A stretch of 7,898 nucleotides of DNA from an uncultured Rhodospirillales bacterium (GTDB lineage Bacteria; Pseudomonadota; Alphaproteobacteria; Acetobacterales; Acetobacteraceae), in the NCBI GenBank assembly GCA_903844785.1, contig CAIMVB010000250.1:1-7898 (forward strand), written 5' to 3'. A model generated the notes under the pieces. That model did no database searches. It was not told the DNA's origin and saw only the letters and a program-made list of their open reading frames with translations. Positions 1 through 7,898 of the stretch are shown here, piece by piece. Within the stretch, counting starts at the first letter, position 1, and every line of letters starts with the position of its first letter. A program made the translations under genes and the position numbers.

Positions 1-554
1 GCTTCGCGATGCGCGGCCGTGGGGTAGCCGGCATGGCGCGCAAAGCCGTAAGCGGGCCAGCGCGGATCCAACCTACGCATGGCGCGATCCCTCAGCACCT
101 TGGCGATAATCGAAGCGCCAGCAATGGAAAAGCTGAGCCCATCCCCACCCACCACGCAGCGCAGTGGGCAAGCCAAAGGCGGGGGTTGATTGCCATCCAC
201 CAGTGCGTGATCCGGCCTGTTCGGCAGCTTCGCCACCGCGCGGCGCATGGCCAGGTGCGTGGCGCGCAGGATATTGAGCCGCCCGATTTCGCTGGCTGAA
301 GCCGCGCCAACGCCGATTTCCACCAATCCCTGGGCTTGGGCTTCCTGTAGCGCGGCGAAGGCGGCATCGCGCGCCGCTTCCTTGAGCTTCTTGGAATCCT
401 GCAGCAGCGCGGCGAGACTTTCTGGCGGTGGCACCAGAAACACCAGCGCCGCCGCCAGCACTGGCCCAGCGAGAGGACCGCGCCCGGCTTCATCCACCCC
501 GGCGACGCGCCCACCAAGCGCCGCTTCCAGGCTGAAATCGGGCCGCGCCATCAT
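1..554 (-). CDS. rnhB: Ribonuclease HII (partial, C-terminus beyond the left edge)
   Basis: This gene encodes ribonuclease HII, a cytoplasmic enzyme that cuts the RNA strand of RNA-DNA hybrids and starts removal of single ribonucleotides misincorporated into DNA. About 184 codons are visible and the frame is still open at position 1. Read from the ATG at 554, the protein shows the catalytic [13 protein letters not shown] motif at residues 19-31 (Asp21, Glu22), DSKKL at 53-57, the VDG motif at 119-121 (Asp120), and [18 protein letters not shown] at 136-153 (Asp138). These supply the four acidic metal ligands of the family. YGFARHAGY at 169-177 matches the conserved C-terminal block. Only the last few tens of residues should be missing. 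The start is set by an ATGA overlap with the MFS stop codon (551-553); a second ATG follows immediately. Translation is probably coupled to the transporter. Identification is secure from the motifs. Confidence 0.96.
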   Translation of the reverse strand, partial: MMARPDFSLEAALGGRVAGVDEAGRGPLAGPVLAAALVFLVPPPESLAALLQDSKKLKEAARDAAFAALQEAQAQGLVEIGVGAASASEIGRLNILRATHLAMRRAVAKLPNRPDHALVDGNQPPPLACPLRCVVGGDGLSFSIAGASIIAKVLRDRAMRRLDPRWPAYGFARHAGYPTAAHRE

Positions 555-1789
555 GGCGGCGCAGGCTTTGGGCGGGGCATGACAAGCCAGCCCAGCAGGC
601 CCAGCAGCAGGCCGCCCGCCAGCACAGCGAAACCGGCGCGATAGGCGGCCTCAGGCCGTGCCGCTTCCACCATGGGGAAAAGCCCGACAACCAGGCCAAC
701 CAGTATGGGCAGCAGCGCAGATCCCAAAAGCTGCGCCATATTCACCGTACTCGCGCCGCGCCCCACCAAATGGTCTGGAAAAAGCCCTCGTGCTTCGGTC
801 ACCAGCAAGACCGGATAACTGGAAAAAAAGATCAGCCCAACCAGCAAACCCAGCGCCACTGGCAGCGGCGGTGTCGGCCATAGCGCGAGTCCGACCAGCA
901 TGAGCGCCGACAGCGCCGCCCCTGCCGTGATCAAGGCTGCGCGGGGGAAAAAATGCTTTTCCAATGGGCCCACCAGCAAAAGCCCTATCGGCATGGCAAG
1001 GCCCATCACGGCCAAAGCACGCCCACGCGCATTGGCATCCAGCCCATGCACATCGGCTAAATAGGGACCAGCCCAAAGCCCAATCACCGTGGCCGCCGCG
1101 GCATAGGCCACCAGATGCAGGGCAAGCACGCGCGGAAGGCCGGGCAAGCGCCAGATGGAAAACTGGCCGCGCAAAGCCTCGATCAATGTTTCCGAAGGGC
1201 GCTTTGGCGCGGCGCGATGGGGTGGATCATCGCGCACAAGGCGCCACCAAGCCAAGGCAACCACACCGGTCAGCAACGCGGCAACCAGAAAGGCTTCGCG
1301 CCAGCCAAGCCAACCGGCCAACCAGGCAAGCGGGGCGCCTGCCAGCAAAATCCCCACCTGAGACAATGCAAAAACCCGCGACAGCGCCAGGGTCATTTCT
1401 CCGCGGCCATACCAGCGCGCGCAAAGCACCACCGCCGACATGAAGGACGCCGCCGAGCCAATACCGATCAGCGCCCGCGCAAAAAGCAGCGCGGTGCCAT
1501 CTGTGGCCATGCTTTGCAGCACAATGCCAAGCACCGCGATGACACTCAGCCCCGCCACCAAGCGGCGCGGGCCCAGCCGATCCAGCGCGATGCCCACCGG
1601 AAGTTGCATCACCAAAAGTGCGGCGAAGAACATGCCATTGGCCGCGCCCAGCATGGCCGGCGTCAGCGCCAGATCGGCACTGAGTTCCGGCGCAATCACC
1701 CCAAGCGCGCTGCGATGGAATTGACTAAGCCCGGTGAGGAGCGCGAGCGCCAGGAGCAGCGCCGCATTGGGTGAAAGCATTCCTGTCAA
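551..1789 (-). CDS. MFS transporter, 12 transmembrane helices
   Basis: This is an inner-membrane secondary transporter of the major facilitator superfamily, 412 residues from the TTG at 1789 and 409 from the ATG at 1780. Twelve hydrophobic segments can be placed at about residues 8-28, 46-66, 74-94, 98-120, 135-157, 163-183, 219-243, 256-276, 283-303, 308-332, 350-372 and 384-404. A hydrophilic central loop at about 184-217 separates the two halves. Motif A is seen between helices 2 and 3 as [11 protein letters not shown] (66-76). The TTG start has an AGG 8 nt upstream, whereas the downstream ATG has GGA directly against it, so TTG is slightly favoured but the choice is open. The gene begins 9 nt after the binding-protein stop and overlaps rnhB by 4 nt, so it is the middle gene of an operon. 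Substrate and direction cannot be read from the sequence; a carboxylate is suggested only by the neighbouring Bug protein. Confidence 0.9.
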   Translation of the reverse strand: MTGMLSPNAALLLALALLTGLSQFHRSALGVIAPELSADLALTPAMLGAANGMFFAALLVMQLPVGIALDRLGPRRLVAGLSVIAVLGIVLQSMATDGTALLFARALIGIGSAASFMSAVVLCARWYGRGEMTLALSRVFALSQVGILLAGAPLAWLAGWLGWREAFLVAALLTGVVALAWWRLVRDDPPHRAAPKRPSETLIEALRGQFSIWRLPGLPRVLALHLVAYAAAATVIGLWAGPYLADVHGLDANARGRALAVMGLAMPIGLLLVGPLEKHFFPRAALITAGAALSALMLVGLALWPTPPLPVALGLLVGLIFFSSYPVLLVTEARGLFPDHLVGRGASTVNMAQLLGSALLPILVGLVVGLFPMVEAARPEAAYRAGFAVLAGGLLLGLLGWLVMPRPKPAPP

Positions 1790-1798
1790 ACAGCGCGC

Positions 1799-2776
1799 CT
1801 ATTCCGCCTTGGCGCCGGATTGGCGCACCGCATCGCGCCAGCGCTGGCTTTCGCCCGCGACAAAGCCGGGCAATTCAGCGCGCGGGATAGGCATGGGGTC
1901 AAAGGCGCGTTCGGTGAAAAGCTTGGCCATTTCGGGGCTGGCCAAGGCCTTGGCGGCCTCCGCTTCAATCCGCGCCAGTGCCGCATCGGGTGTGCCGCGT
2001 AGCGCGAAAAGCCCGGTCCAATTCACCGACAGAAAACCGGGCAGCGCGCTGGCAATGGTTGGCACGCCGGGCAAAGCGGCATTGGGCGCAGCAGAGGCAA
2101 CGCCCAGCGCCTTGATGGCGCCACCGCGAATCTGCGGCAAAGCCGTGCCAAGCCCATCAAACATCATCGGCACATTGCCGGCCACCAGATCCGTCATGGC
2201 CGGGGCGCTACCGCGATAGGGGATATGGGTCATCTCCGCGCCAATGGCGGCGCGGAACATCTCACCAGTCAGATGCAGTTGCGACCCAGTGCCTGAAGAA
2301 CCGAAGGCAACCTGCCCAGGCCGGGCGCGGATATGGGCGATTAGCGCTGGCAAATCGGCCATGGGCAAAGCGCGCGGATTGACCACCAGCACATTGGGCT
2401 GCTGCGCCAGCATGGCCAAGGGCAGGAAATCCGTATCCGGATCAAAAGGCAGGCGCTGATACAGCGCCTTGTTGATGCAAATCAGCGAAGCGGTAGCGAC
2501 CAATAGCGCGTGACCATCGGCTTCCGACCGGGCGAAGGCTTCCCCGGCCACGGTGCCGCCGGCGCCGCCGCGATTGTCGATCACGACCGGTTGGCCCAGC
2601 GCCACGGCCAGCCTTTCGCCAAGCGCGCGCGCCAGAATATCCGTGGTGCCACCGGCGGCGAAGGGCACAAAAATACGGATCGGGCGGTTGGGAAAGGCGG
2701 GCGCCTGGGCAAGCGCGGGGGCGGCAAGCCCGGCGGCAAAGACGCCAAGGCTGGCACGGCGGGTCATGGCGGGCAT
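1799..2776 (-). CDS. Bug/TctC-family tripartite tricarboxylate transporter substrate-binding protein
   Basis: This is a secreted periplasmic binding protein of the Bug (TctC) family, which captures small carboxylates and related ligands for tripartite tricarboxylate transporters. From the ATG at 2776 it has 325 residues, the usual family length. The N-terminus MPAMTRRASLGVF with hydrophobic AAGLAAPALAQA (14-25) is a signal peptide with likely cleavage near residues 23-25; the paired arginines 6-7 allow a Tat route. Family features in order are FPNRPIRIFVPFAAGGTTD (28-46), VVIDNRGGAGG (64-74), the FGSSGTGSQLHL block (158-169), IPYRGSAPAMTDLVAG (185-200) and GVPTIA (237-242). The start is chosen because AGGAG lies 8 nt upstream and the signal peptide begins there; the frame is open back to a TTG at 2851, but that would put 25 unlike residues ahead of the signal. 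No TctA or TctB gene adjoins it. The ligand is unknown. Confidence 0.93.
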   Translation of the reverse strand: MPAMTRRASLGVFAAGLAAPALAQAPAFPNRPIRIFVPFAAGGTTDILARALGERLAVALGQPVVIDNRGGAGGTVAGEAFARSEADGHALLVATASLICINKALYQRLPFDPDTDFLPLAMLAQQPNVLVVNPRALPMADLPALIAHIRARPGQVAFGSSGTGSQLHLTGEMFRAAIGAEMTHIPYRGSAPAMTDLVAGNVPMMFDGLGTALPQIRGGAIKALGVASAAPNAALPGVPTIASALPGFLSVNWTGLFALRGTPDAALARIEAEAAKALASPEMAKLFTERAFDPMPIPRAELPGFVAGESQRWRDAVRQSGAKAE

Positions 2777-2904
2777 GGGCGGCTCTCCTGCTGAAAGGCC
2801 GAAACTACGCTGAAGCGGCGCCGAGGGGAAAGCGCGCAGAGGCATGGGCAAGCTCTTGCATTACCTTTATCACTTATTCCTCCGGCCAAGCGGTAAAAGA
2901 TGCG
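2777..2904. promoter_or_regulatory. Divergent intergenic region, probable back-to-back promoters
   Basis: This 128-nt gap separates two divergently transcribed groups, so promoters for both should lie in or near it. The middle (about 2854-2880, and again 2892-2900) is visibly AT-richer than the flanks, as expected of promoter DNA. On the plus strand TTGCAT at 2856-2861 resembles a -35 element, but no good -10 sits 16-18 nt downstream. On the minus strand GATAAA and TAATGC are possible -10 elements, again without a well-spaced -35. No clear operator palindrome was found. The location is supported by gene orientation; the exact elements are not. Confidence 0.4.
2783..2789 (-). promoter_or_regulatory. 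Ribosome binding site of the Bug-family binding protein
   Basis: Read on the minus strand the site is AGGAGAG, ending 6 nt before the ATG at 2776 (8 nt counted from AGGAG). It is the best Shine-Dalgarno match in this intergenic region. It decides the start in favour of 2776 over the upstream TTG (2851) and ATG (2845) of the same open frame. Confidence 0.75.
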
Positions 2905-3348
2905 ATGACCCAATCAAGCGCGACAAGACTGCCAGAAGGCTTCATCTTCGAAGCGGCGAACCCGCCCCCGAATGCGCTGCATTTCCACGCGCCAGAAGAA
3001 GGCCCGGAAGGCATATTTTGCTGGACCGGCCCCGGGGCGGAGGCAGTGCTGAACATCCGCATTGATAGGCGCTATCCGCTGCGTGCCTGGCTTGAATTGG
3101 CCAATTTTGGCAACCCCGCGAACCGTGACGCGCTTTCATTGATTGTGGATGGTGATCTCTACCCCCTGATGCGGCGCGGTCCGGGGCAAAACCTGCTTGC
3201 GGGGCCGATCCTGCCCCGCGAAGGCGATGAGCCAACCCAGCTGGTGATCCGCGTGCCGCATTTGCACAGCCCACCAGCAGAAGGCCATCGCGCGGCGCCG
3301 CTACGCGGCATCGCCATCAAGCGCCTGAGCCTGATCCCGCCCGATTAA
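2905..3348 (+). CDS. Small orphan protein, predicted beta-sandwich fold, function unknown
   Basis: This encodes a 147-residue soluble protein with no signal peptide and no membrane segment. I do not recognise a named family. Its pattern of short alternating hydrophobic strands is that of a beta-sandwich: FIFEA (13-17), EAVLNIRID (46-54), LRAWLELANFG (59-69), LSLIVDGDLYPL (77-88), TQLVIRVP (112-119) and a closing LRGIAIKRLSLIPPD (133-147). A closing strand of the type 'LG-IA-hydrophobic-L-L' resembles accessory domains found attached to glycosyltransferases, but here it stands alone; that comparison is from memory and tentative. The ATG at 2905 has only a weak AAAAGA sequence upstream. The gene faces away from the Bug operon and is followed by the long metY leader in the same direction. 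No enzyme motif or conserved catalytic cluster is visible, so a binding or structural role is more likely than catalysis. Confidence 0.75.
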   Translation: MTQSSATRLPEGFIFEAANPPPNALHFHAPEEGPEGIFCWTGPGAEAVLNIRIDRRYPLRAWLELANFGNPANRDALSLIVDGDLYPLMRRGPGQNLLAGPILPREGDEPTQLVIRVPHLHSPPAEGHRAAPLRGIAIKRLSLIPPD

Positions 3349-3552
3349 GGGGCGAAATATTGCTCTGGCACAGGCCGGGGACGAAAGGGTGTTGGTGCCT
3401 TGTCCCCATGCCAGGCAAAGCCCTCGTTTTTTGTGGAAAACACTTTCGCAACCGCTGGTGGCGTGGCAGGTTTGCTCCGACGCGGCCACGGCCGCTTCCT
3501 TGCAGAAGTTGTTCCCGCCAGCCTGTGGGCTTTTCGGGACTGGGAGAATGCC
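3349..3552 (+). promoter_or_regulatory. Long structured 5' leader of metY (candidate cis-regulatory RNA)
   Basis: No convincing gene lies in these 204 nt, yet they are rich in complementary segments. Near the start, CTGGCA (3365-3370) pairs with TGCCAG (3409-3414), and inside that GGGGAC (3377-3382) pairs with GTCCCC (3402-3407). Further on, GCTGGTGG (3454-3461) can pair with CCGCCAGC (3515-3522), one pair being G-T. This encloses CGTGGC/GCCACG (3462-3467 with 3485-3490) and CTTC/GAAG (3495-3498 with 3505-3508), giving a three-way junction. A rival hairpin uses TCCCG/CGGGA (3513-3517 with 3535-3539) and AGCC/GGCT (3520-3523 with 3528-3531) and cannot coexist with the closing stem. The motifs of SAM-II, common before met genes in alphaproteobacteria, were not found beyond a TTGCAG. 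Pairings were found by eye and GC-rich DNA gives chance matches. A promoter for metY may also lie here, but none is clear. Confidence 0.4.
3542..3546 (+). promoter_or_regulatory. Ribosome binding site of metY
   Basis: GGGAG lies 6 nt before the ATG at 3553 and decides that start over the frame's extension back to a TTG at 3400. The same bases can pair with TTCCC (3512-3516, last pair G-T), and GGAG can pair with CTCC (3475-3478) in the leader. This gives the leader a plausible means of hiding the site; that part is inference. Confidence 0.75.
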
Positions 3553-5900
<2,348 letters not shown>

Positions 5901-5907
5901 GGGGATT

Positions 5908-7473
5908 TTAACCAGCGGCGCGCATTCGCCGCGCCGCTGCCTCACCAATCATCACACAGGTGAAGTGCAGATTGGCGCGGCAATCACTTGGCATGATGGA
6001 AGCATCTGCAACGCGCAGGCCTTCCACGCCGCGCACCTTCAAATCCGGGTCAACCACACCGCGCGGGTCCTCATAGGCCGTCATGCGGCAAGTGCCGGCG
6101 GCGTGCTGGATATCCCCCGCTTCCGCCAGCATCAGCGCATCCAGCGCATCATCGGAAAGCGCGGCGGCTTCCGGCATACTAAGCGCGGTTTCGCCAAAGG
6201 CGATAGCCTCAGCAATATCGGCAATGGGCGCAAGCGCACATAGCTTTGCCAGGCGCCGCACACCATCACGCATCCGCAGCCGATCCGCCGGATGATCCAG
6301 CATGTTTTCTTCAACCAAAGGCTGGGCATCTGGATCGGCTGAGGTCAAACGCACTTCACCGCGCGACAGCGCATCATAAAGCGCAACACCAATACCGCCA
6401 TTGGGTGCCACGCCACTTTCCGCCAGGCCGCGATGGTTATAGGCGATGATGATCATGTCACGCTCACCACCGCCGCCGAGCTTGCTGCTATAGGTCAGGC
6501 AGCAATTGGTATGGCGCGCATCAGCACCTTCAGCGCGAAAGCTTGGCTTCAAGGCCAGGCTGGCGCGCAGGATCGGGTGATCCATGAAATGCCGCCCGAC
6601 AGCGGGCGCATCATGCAGCACGGCAATGCCAAGCGCGGTGAGTGCCGCCGCATCGCCAATGCCGCTGCGCATCAAAATGCAGGGGCTATGGATGGCACCG
6701 GCACAAAGCACCACTTCGCGCCCCTTGATCTCTTCAAAAGCACCAGTACCAAAACGCACCCGCACACCAACAGTCCGGCGCCCTTCGAAGATCACGCGAT
6801 CCACCAGCGCATCACCGCGAATGGTCAGGTTGGCCCGGCCGCGCGCCGGTTCCAGATAGCCATCATTGGTGGTCACGCGCAGCCCATGGCGCAGATTGAT
6901 CGGGTTGCAGGAAAGCCCTTCGCCTTCAGGCGCATTCAAATCAGGCTTCACGGGATAACCCGCCTGCCGTGCCGCATCACGCAGCGCACGGTCCACCGCG
7001 CCCCAGTTTTCTTCCGGCATGCGCCAAACAGGAAGGGGGCCACCTTGCCGCTTGCCTGGCGTGCCGTAATTCGCATCATCTTCGATGGCATCGAAAAGCG
7101 GCATGACATCAGCCGCCGACCAGCCCTCACATCCCGCTTCCGCCCAGGCATCAAAAGCCGCCGGCACACCGCGAATGGCGATTTGTGCATTGACCGCTGA
7201 AGAACCGCCCAAAGCCTTGCCGCGCCAATAGAATTTCGGTGCCTGCGCACGCGTACGCCGTGTCATCAATCCAGGCCATTGCCAGACGGCTTGGTGTTTC
7301 GGGTCATGCATGAAGGGCACGATATTAGGGCTGCGCAATTCAGGCGGCGCTTCCGCCGCGCGCCAATCGCGCCCCGCTTCAAGCAGCAGAACGCGCCGAT
7401 CGGAATCCTCCGAAAGCCGCGCCGCCAAGGTCGCGCCAGCTGAACCCGCACCCACCACAACCACATCATACAT
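5908..7473 (-). CDS. GMC-family FAD-dependent oxidoreductase (alcohol/choline dehydrogenase-like)
   Basis: This is a 521-residue flavoenzyme of the glucose-methanol-choline family, which oxidises alcohols with FAD and passes electrons to oxygen or another acceptor. It has no signal peptide, so it is probably cytoplasmic. The FAD dinucleotide-binding motif GAGSAG is at 8-13 and the ADP-ribose acid at LLEAG (30-34). GMC signature 1 is GKALGGSSAVNAQIAIRG (85-102) and signature 2 is GAIHSPCILMRSGIG (259-273). The C-terminal catalytic domain has HAAGTCRM (457-464, His457) and ANLHFTCVMIGE (500-511). There His503 falls where choline oxidase-type enzymes have the second catalytic Asn and glucose oxidase-type enzymes have His. 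The ATG at 7473 has a GGGG about 8 nt upstream. It lies 63 nt after the TPR gene on the same strand and runs toward hemB. The substrate cannot be inferred; choline dehydrogenase itself is unlikely given the His/His pair. Confidence 0.93.
   Translation of the reverse strand: MYDVVVVGAGSAGATLAARLSEDSDRRVLLLEAGRDWRAAEAPPELRSPNIVPFMHDPKHQAVWQWPGLMTRRTRAQAPKFYWRGKALGGSSAVNAQIAIRGVPAAFDAWAEAGCEGWSAADVMPLFDAIEDDANYGTPGKRQGGPLPVWRMPEENWGAVDRALRDAARQAGYPVKPDLNAPEGEGLSCNPINLRHGLRVTTNDGYLEPARGRANLTIRGDALVDRVIFEGRRTVGVRVRFGTGAFEEIKGREVVLCAGAIHSPCILMRSGIGDAAALTALGIAVLHDAPAVGRHFMDHPILRASLALKPSFRAEGADARHTNCCLTYSSKLGGGGERDMIIIAYNHRGLAESGVAPNGGIGVALYDALSRGEVRLTSADPDAQPLVEENMLDHPADRLRMRDGVRRLAKLCALAPIADIAEAIAFGETALSMPEAAALSDDALDALMLAEAGDIQHAAGTCRMTAYEDPRGVVDPDLKVRGVEGLRVADASIMPSDCRANLHFTCVMIGEAAARRMRAAG
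5914..5938. terminator. Perfect 9-bp inverted repeat at the convergent hemB / GMC junction, possible bidirectional terminator
   Basis: AGCGGCGCG (5914-5922) and CGCGCCGCT (5930-5938) are perfect inverted copies separated by 7 nt. The repeat lies inside the last codons of the GMC gene, in the stretch encoding its Arg/Ala-rich tail, and starts 13 nt after the hemB stop. For hemB transcripts it would form a strong GC hairpin just downstream of the stop. Neither side has a real U-tract; the minus side continues GGTTAAAATC. A factor-independent terminator is therefore uncertain. It could equally protect mRNA 3' ends or be a chance product of GC-rich codons. Confidence 0.4.
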
Positions 7474-7536
7474 GCCGCAAACCCCGACCGGATAAGGGAA
7501 ACAGTGAAGCAGGTGCGGCGGGTGGCGCCAAGCACT

Positions 7537-7898
7537 TCAGCGCGATGCGCCCGGCAGCCGCGCCATCAACGTCTCGGCCTCTGCACGTTGCGTGGCGGAC
7601 AAATCTCCCCGCATGAGAAGCCTGGCCAACGCGTCGCGTACTTCTGCTTCTTGGCCTGTGGCCAAAAGCAACGCCGCCAAATCAAGCACCGGTTCCACCA
7701 TGGCCGGCGCAAGCCGCGCCGCCTGCTGGAATGCGGCAGCGGCTTCCGCCTGATTACCAAGGCGCAGCAGTACGCGCCCGAGCAATAGACGCAGATCAGC
7801 GCTATTCGGGTCCTGATCCAAGCCACGCCGGACAGACAGCATGGCTTCCCGCGCGCGGTTCATCGCCAGCAGAATGCTGCCTTCATGTTGCAAGGCCC
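7537..7898 (-). CDS. TPR-repeat protein, C-terminal part (N-terminus beyond the right edge)
   Basis: This is the C-terminal 120 or so residues of a tetratricopeptide-repeat protein; the frame is open through position 7898, so the true start lies outside the window. The TTG at 7891-7893 is most likely an ordinary leucine codon inside a repeat, not a start. One full TPR is visible as NSADLRLLLGRVLLRLGNQA followed by EAAAAFQQAARLAP, with the typical small and large residues in helices A and B. Before it, EGSILLAMNRAREAMLSVRR and GLDQDP is most of another repeat, and after it VEPVLDLAALLLATGQEAEV starts a third, degenerate one. The stop is a TGA at 7537-7539. TPRs are protein-interaction scaffolds, so the partner cannot be read here. 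The GMC gene follows 63 nt downstream on the same strand, which permits but does not prove co-transcription. Confidence 0.82.
   Translation of the reverse strand, partial: ALQHEGSILLAMNRAREAMLSVRRGLDQDPNSADLRLLLGRVLLRLGNQAEAAAAFQQAARLAPAMVEPVLDLAALLLATGQEAEVRDALARLLMRGDLSATQRAEAETLMARLPGASR

Noticed and set aside
92..517. A 141-codon minus-strand frame near the left edge
   Set aside because: It is an out-of-frame shadow of rnhB, which is read in another minus-strand frame with all catalytic motifs intact.
1115..1774. Long plus-strand frames opposite the MFS gene
   Set aside because: Their Gln/Arg/His-rich translation mirrors hydrophobic codons on the other strand; no domain is visible.
2777..2851. 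An N-terminal extension of the Bug protein back to TTG 2851
   Set aside because: It would place 25 non-conserved residues before a signal peptide, and a strong ribosome site precedes 2776.
3349..3552. SAM-II riboswitch ahead of metY
   Set aside because: The expected GATTT and GCTAAA segments are absent; only an isolated TTGCAG is shared, which is not enough. A covariance-model search would decide.
6433..7200. A 255-codon plus-strand frame inside the GMC gene
   Set aside because: His- and Arg-rich shadow frame antisense to a gene with intact FAD and GMC signatures.
7891..7893. TTG as the start of the TPR protein
   Set aside because: The frame stays open to the window edge and the codon falls within a TPR helix, so it is more likely an internal leucine.

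Overview
The window is GC-rich (by eye around 60%), densely packed bacterial DNA. Protein features suggest an alphaproteobacterium, plausibly an Acetobacteraceae (Roseomonas-like) member. The clues are a Bug/TctC-type binding protein, a GMC oxidoreductase, a MetY of the O-acetylhomoserine type, and a HemB with an aspartate-type metal site. The family-level placement is inference; nothing in the window proves it. No rRNA, tRNA, CRISPR array, insertion sequence or phage gene was seen.

Layout. Positions 1-2776 hold a minus-strand operon read right to left: a tripartite-tricarboxylate-type (Bug) binding protein, a 12-helix MFS transporter 9 nt further on, then rnhB (ribonuclease HII), whose ATG overlaps the MFS stop as ATGA and which runs off the left edge. 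A 128-nt divergent intergenic region (2777-2904) separates this from a plus-strand group: a small orphan protein that looks like a beta-sandwich (2905-3348), a 204-nt untranslated leader, metY (3553-4854) and hemB (4851-5900). metY and hemB also overlap as ATGA. On the minus strand, convergent with hemB after only 7 nt, is a GMC-family FAD oxidoreductase (5908-7473). Upstream of it is the C-terminal part of a TPR protein that enters from the right edge.

How the parts work together. The Bug protein and the MFS carrier are probably co-expressed. No TctA/TctB membrane genes are present, so the Bug protein must use a membrane partner elsewhere or act in another way. metY (sulfide plus O-acetylhomoserine to homocysteine) and hemB (two 5-aminolevulinates to porphobilinogen) are linked by the overlap, so any control of metY would extend to heme synthesis. 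The feature most worth a second look is the metY leader. In a window where genes otherwise overlap or nearly touch, it is 204 nt long and can be folded by eye into a branched structure, with a competing hairpin next to the ribosome binding site. It matches no riboswitch class I could recognise, so it is a candidate cis-regulatory RNA and not a demonstrated one.
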